Shown here: in pieces, positions 1 to 6,484 of the stretch
Numbering within the stretch: the first letter of the stretch is position 1
Layout: the number at the start of each line of letters is the position of its first letter
Assembly (NCBI GenBank): GCA_023386045.1
Contig: JAEWKK010000027.1
Span: 1-23,650 of the forward strand
Length of the DNA: 23,650 nucleotides
Direction of reading: 5' to 3'
Source of the DNA: Bacteroidota bacterium
GTDB lineage: Bacteria; Bacteroidota; Bacteroidia; Chitinophagales; Chitinophagaceae
The notes under the pieces: generated by a model
The model's database searches: none
What the model was told of the DNA's origin: nothing
The model's input: the letters and a program-made list of their open reading frames with translations, nothing else
Made by a program: the position numbers and the translations under genes

Positions 1-124
1 AGATAATTTTTGCAACTTTACTACCACTATTGAACAGAATCAGAAAAATTATCCATTGCCAAAGAGTACAAAAACTAAATCAACAGGAGTTAAAAAAACG
101 GTCAACGTATTTTAGGCACTTACA
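1..124 (+). mobile_element. Right end of an IS3-like insertion sequence (partial)
   Basis: The last 26 bases (99-124) are a terminal inverted repeat. Read inward from the end it starts TGTAAGTGCC and reaches GTTGACCG. It matches the sequence beginning TGTAGTTGCC at 23528-23553 in opposite orientation at 22 of 26 positions, and the similarity runs a few bases further into a T-rich stretch. Both ends are 5'-TG...CA-3', as in IS3-family elements. The transposase reading frame at 2-115 runs into the repeat. The body of the element lies outside the window. Confidence 0.72.
2..115 (+). CDS. C-terminal fragment of a probable transposase
   Basis: An open frame enters from the left edge and gives 37 residues ending in KKTVNVF before TAG at 113-115. 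It is basic and rich in Lys, Thr and Asn, and the stop falls inside the terminal inverted repeat at 99-124. The fragment has no catalytic motif; the DDE residues would lie upstream, outside the window. It is called transposase only from its position at the 3' end of an insertion sequence whose other end carries an orfA-like start at 23592. An IS passenger or accessory frame would look the same. Confidence 0.45.
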   Translation, partial: DNFCNFTTTIEQNQKNYPLPKSTKTKSTGVKKTVNVF

Positions 125-157
125 AACTATGAACCATGAACTATGAACCATGAACTA
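125..157 (+). repeat. GAACYAT heptamer array abutting the IS end and a stop codon
   Basis: Immediately after the IS end come near-perfect 7-base units alternating GAACTAT and GAACCAT: AACTAT, GAACCAT, GAACTAT, GAACCAT, GAACTAC. The last three bases (155-157) are the complement of the TAG stop of the minus-strand gene at 155-721. The same heptamers occur in opposite orientation at 9702-9726. Confidence 0.8.
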
Positions 158-721
158 CAACTCCAGCCTCTTCCCCAACTCCTCATCTATCTTCTTGAAC
201 AAATGATAGGGCTTATAGGTTCTCCAGTTGGAAATATTCATCAGCTCCACATAGTAATTGAGGCGCGCTTTTTTAAAATCGTGCTGCGTGGGTTCGGGCA
301 TATTGACGCTGACGATCCAGCCTTCCTCATCACTCACTTCTTCATACCATTCCTGGTAATAGTCTTTATCACCACTATGGAAATTCAGTACGTTCTCACT
401 GATAAGGATGAATTTTGTAATGCCCTCCTGCATGAAATGATCCACCACTTCTCTCTTGAGTTCCATGATATCATTTTCAATGGCATCATTCCACTCTCCT
501 ATCAGTTCCATGATCACATAATGCTCTTCGTAATTGGCCTGTAATACTTTGAGATAAAGTGTACGACTCCCAAAATCATCCCACTGCGGGTGGATATAAT
601 AGTTGTAAACGGTAGCGGTGAATTCGAATTCGGAATATTCTCTTTTGAAAAATGGAGACCGCTCATCTTCCTCGCTCACATAAATATGCCTCCAGTTATA
701 ATATGGTTCAATATCGTGCAA
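155..721 (-). CDS. Conserved-looking hypothetical protein, translationally coupled to murQ
   Basis: The 188-residue protein is acidic and rich in Tyr, Trp and Glu (for example EEDERSPFF near residue 18 and YYQEWYEEVSDEEGW near residues 120-134). It has no signal peptide or membrane segment and is probably a soluble cytoplasmic protein; I recognise no domain. The start is a TTG at 719-721, four bases after the murQ stop. The last murQ codons supply an AAGGAG six bases before the TTG, and no in-frame ATG exists before residue 71, so the TTG is well supported. It is the last gene of the murQ transcript, which suggests, without proof, a link to wall amino-sugar recycling. A word array begins on its stop codon. 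Confidence 0.72.
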   Translation of the reverse strand: MHDIEPYYNWRHIYVSEEDERSPFFKREYSEFEFTATVYNYYIHPQWDDFGSRTLYLKVLQANYEEHYVIMELIGEWNDAIENDIMELKREVVDHFMQEGITKFILISENVLNFHSGDKDYYQEWYEEVSDEEGWIVSVNMPEPTQHDFKKARLNYYVELMNISNWRTYKPYHLFKKIDEELGKRLEL

Positions 722-724
722 ATC

Positions 725-1549
725 TTACTCCTTCAGTTTATAATTGTCAACAGCTTTTTTCACGCTGCCATATTTTATAAGCAATTCCTTGGCTTCGTCG
801 TATTCCAACATCGCCAGTTTATCCATTATCATTTTCGTGCCACGGTCAATTAATTTTTCGTTGGTGAGCTGCATGTTCACCATTTTATTATCCTCAACCC
901 TTCCCAGCTGTATCATCACTGTTGTTGATATCATATTGAGAATAAGTTTTTGAGAAGTGCCGCTTTTCATGCGTGTGCTGCCCGTAACAAACTCGGGACC
1001 TACTTCAGCTTCTATTGGAAAATCGGCCACATCGGTTAGTGGTGATCCGGGGTTGTTGGTAATGCATCCTGTGGTGATGCCACGTCGCTGGCATTCCTGG
1101 AGCGCACCGATCACATATGGTGTGGTGCCACTGGCAGCAATTCCTACCACTACATCCTTGGCATTGATCTGGTGACTCTGAAGATCCAGCCATCCCTGTT
1201 CAGGACTGTCCTCCGCATTTTCAATGGCCTTGGTAATAGCTTCATCTCCACCTGCAATCACTGCAATCACCAAACCATAAGGCACGCCATAGGTTGGAGG
1301 ACATTCACTGGCGTCAACAACTGCCAGGCGTCCGCTGGTTCCCGCTCCTATGTAAAACAATCTTCCTCCTGCCAGCATTTTATCTGTAATAGCGCCAACC
1401 AGACGCTTGACCTGGGGAATTACTTTTTCAACTGCTGCTGGTACTGTCTTGTCTTCATTATTGATATTGGTCAGTATCTCACCGATCGACATCTGCTCCA
1501 GGTGCCTGTACCTGCTTGCCTGTTCTGTGATTTTTGTAAACTCTGTCAT
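725..1549 (-). CDS. murQ: N-acetylmuramic acid 6-phosphate etherase
   Basis: MurQ cleaves the lactyl ether of MurNAc-6-phosphate to give GlcNAc-6-phosphate and D-lactate in cytoplasmic cell-wall recycling. The 274-residue protein is a single SIS-domain enzyme, slightly shorter than the E. coli protein (about 298). Visible motifs are the sugar-phosphate loop GAGTSGRLAVVDASECPPT (68-86), with Glu82 matching the catalytic Glu83 of E. coli; NAEDS (111-115), with Asp114 at the second acid position; GIAASGTTP (136-144); and the GCKR/MurQ signature STRMKSGTSQK (191-201). The gene is co-transcribed with the unknown gene that starts four bases downstream. The BadF-type kinase lies upstream on the same strand, beyond a 514-base gap that contains a structured repeat. 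No clear promoter is visible just upstream. Confidence 0.95.
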   Translation of the reverse strand: MTEFTKITEQASRYRHLEQMSIGEILTNINNEDKTVPAAVEKVIPQVKRLVGAITDKMLAGGRLFYIGAGTSGRLAVVDASECPPTYGVPYGLVIAVIAGGDEAITKAIENAEDSPEQGWLDLQSHQINAKDVVVGIAASGTTPYVIGALQECQRRGITTGCITNNPGSPLTDVADFPIEAEVGPEFVTGSTRMKSGTSQKLILNMISTTVMIQLGRVEDNKMVNMQLTNEKLIDRGTKMIMDKLAMLEYDEAKELLIKYGSVKKAVDNYKLKE

Positions 1550-1740
1550 TTATTTTATTATCGAATGATTGATTCTATTTGAAAAACTTCAACGAATTAC
1601 ACAATTTTTTTCTCAATGTCAATGATCAATGAAAGCTACCTGGTACAAACCACTAGTTTTCGGGAGGATTTTTTTAAACCCAAATAAAAATCTTCTTCAT
1701 TGCATACTTTAGTAGTAATCATAGATATGCTACTAACTTT

Positions 1741-1965
1741 TTCGATTATCCGATGCAAGAGGGATCGCATCCACCTAGGTTTGACTTCGGTGGACGGTGA
1801 CGGAAATCCTCCGAGCGCAGCGAGGAGATTGCAGCATAACCAAGTGAAAAGCAACCAAAGTTGCTTTGAACGAAGGTTACGAGCGAAGCTCACCCGACCC
1901 TGAGCCGACAAATACCAATGAATTGCCTTTATAATGATTGGAAGGCGAAGGGACTTGCCCAAATG
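1741..1965 (-). repeat. Modular hairpin repeat, long copy (225 bp)
   Basis: This segment shares five blocks with 5240-5380: TTCGAT...CGATGCAAGAGGGATCGC, GGAAATCCTCCGAGCGCAGC with GAGGAGATT, CCCGACCCTGAGCCGAC, and AGGCGAAGGGACTTGCCC followed by AAAT. Variable segments sit between the blocks, and each forms a hairpin: TCCACC (1770-1775) with GGTGGA (1789-1794); AAAGCAAC (1848-1855) with GTTGCTTT (1860-1867) around loop CAAA, enclosed by TAACC (1837-1841) and GGTTA (1875-1879); CCAAT (1915-1919) with ATTGG (1937-1941). The shared AATCCTCC (1805-1812) pairs with GGAGATT (1824-1830). The strand is arbitrary. The rest of the 514-base gap 1550-2063 is AT-rich, and I see nothing else in it. Confidence 0.88.
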
Positions 1966-2063
1966 ATTTAATTCCTTTGCAATTATCATAACATCATTAT
2001 CCTCGTCACCATTTTTATTTTACCTGTACATAATGATTACATTTTATAAAAGAGTTTCCTTCT

Positions 2064-2909
2064 TCATTCATTCTCATGATAAGCCACCAGACCTTCCATT
2101 GGATTTTTATAAATCTTACCCAGATCAAATTCATAGGAGCGGCATAATTCTTCCACCACATCCCTGAATCCAAATGCCACACCACCTACAAAACTTACCG
2201 GGTATTTCCATACCTCGGCATATTTATAAAGGTGCTGGAAGAAAAAATCATTCAGTCCATCTTCAATGATATTTTCGATCATATAATGTCCGCGGTTCTC
2301 GGCAAGGAACATGGCAAAGCCGGCAAGATACCTGTTGGGAAAGGGTTGCTTGTATACATGATCAAGGATCTCCACTGTGTTAGTCACAAAGCGGGCATCG
2401 AACCTTGACCTGAGGTCTTCATCAAAAGTATTATAGAGATAGTACTGGATCACTTTTTTACCGAGATAAGCCCCACTCCCTTCATCTCCCAACACATAGC
2501 CCAGGCCCGGGCTGTTACGCACAATGTTCTTTCCATTATAATAACAGGAATTGGAGCCAGTACCCAGTATGCAGGCAATTCCTTTTTCATGATTACATAC
2601 CGAACGTGCTGCTGCCATCAGGTCTGTTTGAACATTCACTTTGCTGCCTGGGAAAACCCTGAGCAATGCTTTCTTTACATTCTTTGCATTTTGAGGATTG
2701 GCACAACCTGTTCCATAATAATGTATGGTTTCAATCGTTTCTTTTTTCAGTTGTGGAGCAAGTTCCTGCTGAACCAGGCTGGCTATTTCATCGGTATTTA
2801 AAAAATAAGGGCTAATGCCCTGCGTGAAAAAAGTTTTCTTTTTACCGTTCCTGATCAAACACCATTCTGCTTTAGTGGCACCACTGTCTGCTAATAAGGT
2901 TACTGGCAT
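2064..2909 (-). CDS. BadF/BadG-family amino-sugar kinase (GlcNAc/MurNAc kinase-like)
   Basis: The 281-residue protein has the ASKHA ATPase/kinase fold. ADSGATKAEW (7-16) is the phosphate-1 loop, QTDLMAAA (94-101) carries the probable catalytic Asp96, ILGTGSNS (114-121) is phosphate-2, GDEGSGAYLG (141-150) is a family hallmark, and GGVAFGF (242-248) belongs to the adenosine site. Family members include eukaryotic-type GlcNAc kinase and the Clostridium MurK, which phosphorylates both MurNAc and GlcNAc. The neighbouring murQ, which needs MurNAc-6-phosphate, makes a cytoplasmic MurNAc/GlcNAc kinase the most economical reading; the substrate itself is inferred. The gene starts at ATG 2907-2909 without a Shine-Dalgarno and is transcribed divergently from the S41 protease across 96 bases. 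Confidence 0.85.
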   Translation of the reverse strand: MPVTLLADSGATKAEWCLIRNGKKKTFFTQGISPYFLNTDEIASLVQQELAPQLKKETIETIHYYGTGCANPQNAKNVKKALLRVFPGSKVNVQTDLMAAARSVCNHEKGIACILGTGSNSCYYNGKNIVRNSPGLGYVLGDEGSGAYLGKKVIQYYLYNTFDEDLRSRFDARFVTNTVEILDHVYKQPFPNRYLAGFAMFLAENRGHYMIENIIEDGLNDFFFQHLYKYAEVWKYPVSFVGGVAFGFRDVVEELCRSYEFDLGKIYKNPMEGLVAYHENE

Positions 2910-3005
2910 GATTCTGTGCTTAATATATTGTTGAAATCATGATCGAATCGCCGTTCATAGTTTCAAAACTGCTATTTTGCAATAATTTACAAAGTAAAGG
3001 CAGAG

Positions 3006-4598
3006 ATGAGGAATAAAAAACTACAGGTTTGGTTGCCCCTGATTTTTTCACTGGTTATGATCGCCGGAATGTTCTTTGGATTCGAACTCCACAAGCGTTC
3101 TGGCAGCAATAGTTTCTTTGCAAGAGAAAGGCGCACTTCGCTCCAGGAAGCTCTTGACCTGATCAACGACAGGTACGTTGATAAAATAGGTATCGACTCT
3201 TTACAGGAAAATGCGATCACTGAGGTTATGAACCACCTTGACCCGCATTCTGTTTACATCCCCGCCACTGATGTTACTGTAGCCAACGAAGGCCTTAAAG
3301 GAAATTTTGAAGGCATCGGGGTAGAGTTTAATATTTTTTCAGACACTGTACATGTATTGTATGTAGTTCCTGATGGACCCAGTGATAAGGCGGGCTTGAA
3401 AATTGGCGACAAGATCATCAAGGTAGATGATTCTTCTATCGTCAGCAAAACCCTGCCTAGTGCATCCATCAGGGATATGATCAAGGGCAAAGGCGGCACA
3501 AAGGTGAAACTGACAGTGATCAGGGACCATACCACTCAATACTACTATGTTACCCGTGGCACCATTCCTCTTCCTTCGCTGGATGCAGCTTATCTCATAG
3601 ATGGTACAACTGGTTATATCAAGCTCAATAAATTTGCAGAACCAACTTACCGCGAGTTCATGCAGGCGCTGGAAGGATTGCAAAAACAGGGCATGCAGAA
3701 ATTGATCCTCGACCTCAGGGGCAATGGCGGAGGCTATGTTAAACCCGCTGTAAATATTGCTGATGAATTTCTTGATAGCGATAAAATGATCGTGTATACC
3801 CAGGGTGCTAATGTACCCAAGGAAGAATACCGGGCACAGAAAGACGGACTGTTTGAAAAAGGAAAACTGGCTGTGATCATTGATGAAATGACAGCAAGTG
3901 CCAGCGAGATCCTGGCCGGTGCCGTGCAGGATTGGGACAGGGCCATGATCATTGGTCGAAGGTCATTTGGTAAAGGACTGGTGCAGGGACAATACGAATT
4001 GAGTGATGGATCAGCCATTCGTCTTACCATCGCCAGATATTATACGCCTGCTGGAAGAAGTATCCAGCGTCCTTACGACAAGGGAAGAAAGGTTTACATG
4101 GAGGAGATCTATGAACGCTACCAGAATGGTGAATTCTTTTCTGCTGATTCCATACACTATCAGAAAGACCAGAAAACTTACAAGACATTGAAGGAAGGTC
4201 GTCTTGTTTATGGAGGTGGAGGTATTGTGCCTGATTATTTTGTAGGATTGGATACCAGCATCTTCACCAGGAGTGTTACGCAGCTTTACCTGGATGGTCG
4301 ATTTAATAATTTTGTTTACCAGTATTATATCCGCAACCGCGGACAGTTTGAACAGTATAAAAATCCTGCTGATTTTGCCAACAGGTACCAGGATTCAGAA
4401 GAGGCCTGGAAAGAGCTGGTAGATTATGCAATGAAGGATAGCATCCGGCTGGCTGCCATTCCACAGAAAGACAAAAAAAATATCCAGGACCAGATCAAGG
4501 CCTACCTGGCCAGGCTCAAATGGAGAACACAGGGTTATTACCAGGTGTTCAATCATTATGATCCCGCGGTACAGAAAGCTGTTGAACTATTAAAATAA
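3006..4598 (+). CDS. S41-family carboxy-terminal processing protease
   Basis: This 530-residue CtpA/Prc-type serine protease is anchored in the inner membrane by one N-terminal segment (about residues 8-26) and acts in the periplasm. A PDZ domain spans about 95-175 (GIGVEF, VVPDGPSDKAGLKIGDKI). The S41 catalytic core follows, with LDLRGNGGG (235-243) and MTASASEIL (295-303), in which Ser298 is the nucleophile. Lys323 in RSFGKGLVQG is the general base; its 25-residue spacing from Ser298 equals that of E. coli Prc Ser430/Lys455. Asp309 also matches. TPAGRSIQRP is the usual substrate-binding strand. The last 150 or so residues form a tail typical of Bacteroidota members. Such enzymes trim C-termini of envelope proteins; the substrate here is unknown. 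A strong hairpin terminator follows three bases after the stop. Confidence 0.92.
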   Translation: MRNKKLQVWLPLIFSLVMIAGMFFGFELHKRSGSNSFFARERRTSLQEALDLINDRYVDKIGIDSLQENAITEVMNHLDPHSVYIPATDVTVANEGLKGNFEGIGVEFNIFSDTVHVLYVVPDGPSDKAGLKIGDKIIKVDDSSIVSKTLPSASIRDMIKGKGGTKVKLTVIRDHTTQYYYVTRGTIPLPSLDAAYLIDGTTGYIKLNKFAEPTYREFMQALEGLQKQGMQKLILDLRGNGGGYVKPAVNIADEFLDSDKMIVYTQGANVPKEEYRAQKDGLFEKGKLAVIIDEMTASASEILAGAVQDWDRAMIIGRRSFGKGLVQGQYELSDGSAIRLTIARYYTPAGRSIQRPYDKGRKVYMEEIYERYQNGEFFSADSIHYQKDQKTYKTLKEGRLVYGGGGIVPDYFVGLDTSIFTRSVTQLYLDGRFNNFVYQYYIRNRGQFEQYKNPADFANRYQDSEEAWKELVDYAMKDSIRLAAIPQKDKKNIQDQIKAYLARLKWRTQGYYQVFNHYDPAVQKAVELLK

Positions 4599-4600
4599 AA

Positions 4601-4623
4601 AAAAGCCTCCGGTGGAGGCTTTT
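4601..4623. terminator. Bidirectional intrinsic terminator between convergent genes
   Basis: AAAAGCCTCC (4601-4610) pairs perfectly with GGAGGCTTTT (4614-4623) around a GGT loop, giving a 10-bp stem with A/T tracts on both sides. It lies between the S41 protease stop (4598) and the stop of the minus-strand gene (4639), so it can end both transcripts. Confidence 0.9.
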
Positions 4624-4638
4624 GAGTTAGTGTTGGTT

Positions 4639-4995
4639 TCAGTCTTCTCTCCGGTCGAGCAAATGCTTTTTTTCGATGGAATAAGAGGCAATCAGTCCTA
4701 TGCCTCCTCCAATGGCGATCAGGGCAAAATACAGCGGCGGATGATCCTGGTGGGTAGTTGAGCGCATGTTGAGGTCAAGGATATATGCGAGCAACAGTCC
4801 CAGACCAGCTCCCAGGAGCAGCAGACCCAGTTTCAGGCTGCGGTAAGGTGCGGGGCGATGCATTTTATCTTTAGGATTCATTCCTTTTTCAACCATGGCG
4901 AGGTTTTCCTTTGTTTTCAGGTAAACGATGCCGAAGATCATGGCGAAACCGCCGGCAAACATGGTGATGGGTACTAAAACTTCTGGCCCTTGCAT
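4639..4995 (-). CDS. Small three-helix membrane protein (DUF6249-like)
   Basis: The 118-residue protein has three predicted membrane segments (about 7-26, 55-73 and 88-106). A short basic loop lies between the first and second (KTKENLAMVEKGMNPKDKMHRPAPY), and the C-terminus is charged (KKHLLDRRED). The shape, and the MVEKGM(N/D) stretch after the first helix, resemble the DUF6249 family that often accompanies ECF sigma factors in Bacteroidota; this assignment is from memory. The gene is likely part of the local sigma regulon: upstream lie two TGTAACC-N16-CGTC promoters (5046-5072 and 5115-5141) that resemble the one in front of the sigma gene. Its molecular role is unknown. Confidence 0.8.
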   Translation of the reverse strand: MQGPEVLVPITMFAGGFAMIFGIVYLKTKENLAMVEKGMNPKDKMHRPAPYRSLKLGLLLLGAGLGLLLAYILDLNMRSTTHQDHPPLYFALIAIGGGIGLIASYSIEKKHLLDRRED

Positions 4996-5045
4996 AAAAT
5001 AAATTTTTATTGTTTAACGATTTTGTTTTGGTTGCTGGCTTATCT

Positions 5046-5072
5046 GACGACCGTTTTTAAACTCCGGTTACA
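5046..5072 (-). promoter_or_regulatory. ECF-sigma-type promoter, proximal, for the 4639-4995 gene
   Basis: On the minus strand TGTAACC (5066-5072) is followed after exactly 16 bases by CGTC (5046-5049), then AGATAA. AAC in the -35 and CGTC in the -10 are typical of ECF (sigma-24-like) promoters. Transcription would start near 5038, about 43 bases before the ATG. Confidence 0.68.
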
Positions 5073-5114
5073 GCCTTGTCCAACATTTTTTTAAAGAACG
5101 GTTACAGGGATTAT

Positions 5115-5141
5115 GACGAGGCCCGGAAAAGGCAGGTTACA
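5115..5141 (-). promoter_or_regulatory. ECF-sigma-type promoter, distal, for the 4639-4995 gene
   Basis: This is a second TGTAACC (5135-5141) followed after 16 bases by CGTC (5115-5118), then ATAAT. A third TGTAACC at 5100-5106 lies between the two promoters but has TTGG instead of CGTC at the expected place, so it may be a decayed or -35-only site. Confidence 0.62.
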
Positions 5142-5239
5142 GGAAATTTGATCAACTTATAAAAATCATGAGTTAAAGGAGGAATTATTTCAGGAGAACC
5201 TCCAATCATAACTATAGGGTAAAATATAAGAGAAGATTC

Positions 5240-5380
5240 TTCGATAATTCGATGCAAGAGGGATCGCAGCGGAAATCCTCCGAGCGCAGCGAGGAGATTG
5301 TAGCGAAGAGCCCGACCCTGAGCCGACGAGTTAAAAAGGCTTGCGCCTATGTAAACTAAGGCGAAGGGACTTGCCCAAAT
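5240..5380 (-). repeat. Modular hairpin repeat, short copy (141 bp)
   Basis: It has the same ordered core blocks as 1741-1965, but without the first hairpin module (one base instead of about 31) and with about 10 bases in place of the 61-base second module. The third segment differs in sequence but again folds: AGGC (5337-5340) pairs with GCCT (5345-5348). Open frames through both copies (1636-1989 and 5111-5389, minus) share peptides such as LLAALGGFP, but they are in different frames outside the middle, which argues against a protein product. The rest of the 477-base gap 4996-5472 holds the promoters listed separately. Confidence 0.88.
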
Positions 5381-5437
5381 AATCTTCATTTAACACTAGT
5401 GAGTTGCCTTCATTATCCAATGAATTTTTTTTCAGTA

Positions 5438-5468
5438 TTGAATTGATGTTTTTTATAATTTATATTTG
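5438..5468 (+). promoter_or_regulatory. Bacteroidota primary-sigma promoter with near-leaderless start
   Basis: TTG (5438-5440, in TATTG) is followed after 20 bases by TATATTTG (5461-5468), an exact TAnnTTTG box. The expected transcription start is at about 5472-5475, on the ATG at 5473. The mRNA would have almost no leader. Confidence 0.65.
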
Positions 5469-5472
5469 ATTT

Positions 5473-5760
5473 ATGAGCCAGATCGCAAGAGAAAACAATA
5501 ATAACCTGACAAGAATTAAAAGATTGAGAATGGTAACCCTCCTGTGTCCATTCCTTGCCCTGGCCCTCAGGACCTCAGGTCTTTTTTCAGGAAATGGTTT
5601 GCTCATAGCCCTCCTGGTATTACTTGCTCTTTCGTTTGGAAGTTTCTTTTGGGCCAGGACTCTTTTACCTAATGATAATAAGATGATATCACAAAACCTG
5701 ATGCTCATCTTCAGCCTGGTCATCACCTGCGTACTGTCTGTCTATGTATTCATGAACTAA
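5473..5760 (+). CDS. Small hydrophobic membrane protein, unknown function
   Basis: The 95-residue protein has a basic N-terminus (RENNNNLTRIKRLR) and two clear membrane segments (about 42-61 and 73-93). A third hydrophobic stretch (about 20-37) is probably also in the membrane. I recognise no family. The reading frame is supported by the exact promoter at 5438-5468 just before its ATG. The minus-strand frame covering the same bases (5460-5726) is a shadow. It sits between the repeat and the sigma factor gene and is followed by a 113-base gap that contains the sigma promoter, so it is probably a separate transcript. Confidence 0.65.
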   Translation: MSQIARENNNNLTRIKRLRMVTLLCPFLALALRTSGLFSGNGLLIALLVLLALSFGSFFWARTLLPNDNKMISQNLMLIFSLVITCVLSVYVFMN

Positions 5761-5835
5761 TAAGTCATTTAAAAGCCAGCATTGGTTAGTTCTCAGATCT
5801 CTTTCATGTCTTCAATATTCATTCTACCTTGCAGC

Positions 5836-5862
5836 TGTAACCTCTTTTCTTCCCGGATAGTC
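5836..5862 (+). promoter_or_regulatory. Probable autoregulated ECF promoter of the sigma factor gene
   Basis: TGTAACC (5836-5842) is followed after 16 bases by AGTC (5859-5862), then ATATA. It matches the pair upstream of the 4639-4995 gene except for A instead of C in the first -10 base. A start near 5870 would leave only a few bases before the ATG at 5874. Confidence 0.62.
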
Positions 5863-5873
5863 ATATAGGCTGA

Positions 5874-6455
5874 ATGCACACTGAAACTGATGATAAGGAC
5901 ATAATTGCCAGGGTCCTCAATGGCGACCAGGGTGCTTATGCTGTGCTGGTGAACCGATATCAGAACCTTGTATTTACCATCTGCTTACGCTATGTAAAAA
6001 CGCGTGAGGATGCAGAAGAAGTGGCACAGGATGTATTTGTAAAAGCCTACAGGTCCCTGGCCGATTTTAAAGGTCAGTCAAAATTCAGCACCTGGCTTTA
6101 TACCATTACCACCACCAGTTCCATCACCTTCCTCCGCAAAAAAAAGCTGGATGTGCATTCGCTGGACAATGAAAACGTGTTTGCCAAAGCCAGTCTGCAG
6201 GATAGCGGCATGAGTGCCAACCAGGTGGAGCAAAAAAGCAGGGTGAATATGGTAAACCAGGCCATTCAGTTACTAAGTCCTGATGATGCGCAGGTGATCA
6301 CACTTTTTTATAAAGGTGAGCAAACGCTGGAGGAAATCGCCAAAACCCTGGGTAAGGAAGCCAATGCCGTGAAGGTACAACTGCACCGTGCCAGGAGCAG
6401 GCTGAAAGAAAAAATGGAACGCTATTTCAGCGAAGAGGTAAAAGACATTTATTAA
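5874..6455 (+). CDS. ECF-type RNA polymerase sigma factor
   Basis: This 193-residue group IV (sigma-70 family) factor has region 2 at about residues 22-90 (LVNRYQNLVFTICLRYV, DAEEVAQDVFVKAYRSL, FKGQSKFSTWLYTIT). Region 4 is at about 133-182 (LLSPDDAQVITLFYKGEQ, LEEIAKTLGKEANAVKVQLHRARSRLKEKM), with the helix-turn-helix in the last part. Regions 1 and 3 are absent, as expected. It directs RNA polymerase to a small gene set, and the shared TGTAACC-N16-(C/A)GTC sites suggest its own gene and the 4639-4995 membrane gene as targets. The next gene, 29 bases downstream, has the form of a membrane anti-sigma factor. No nearer in-frame Met exists, so the ATG at 5874 is accepted despite the short leader. 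Confidence 0.93.
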   Translation: MHTETDDKDIIARVLNGDQGAYAVLVNRYQNLVFTICLRYVKTREDAEEVAQDVFVKAYRSLADFKGQSKFSTWLYTITTTSSITFLRKKKLDVHSLDNENVFAKASLQDSGMSANQVEQKSRVNMVNQAIQLLSPDDAQVITLFYKGEQTLEEIAKTLGKEANAVKVQLHRARSRLKEKMERYFSEEVKDIY

Positions 6456-6484
6456 TCACTATTCTGCGGAATAAAACGAATCAT

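Noticed and set aside
1636..1989. Minus-strand open frame of 117 residues in the kinase-murQ gap
   Set aside because: It lies over the modular repeat; the short copy at 5240-5380 has a similar middle peptide but a different frame at one end, and no start signal is present, so it is a by-product of the repeat.
2910..3005. Consensus promoters in the divergent kinase/S41 gap
   Set aside because: Only partial boxes (for example TATTTTGC at 2973-2980) are present, without a -33 element at the right distance.
5111..5389. Minus-strand open frame of 92 residues before the small membrane protein
   Set aside because: Same repeat as above, and it covers the ECF promoter at 5115-5141.
5460..5726. Minus-strand gene of 88 residues opposite the small membrane protein
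   Set aside because: The plus-strand frame has an exact promoter and clear membrane segments; the minus frame is a basic low-complexity shadow.
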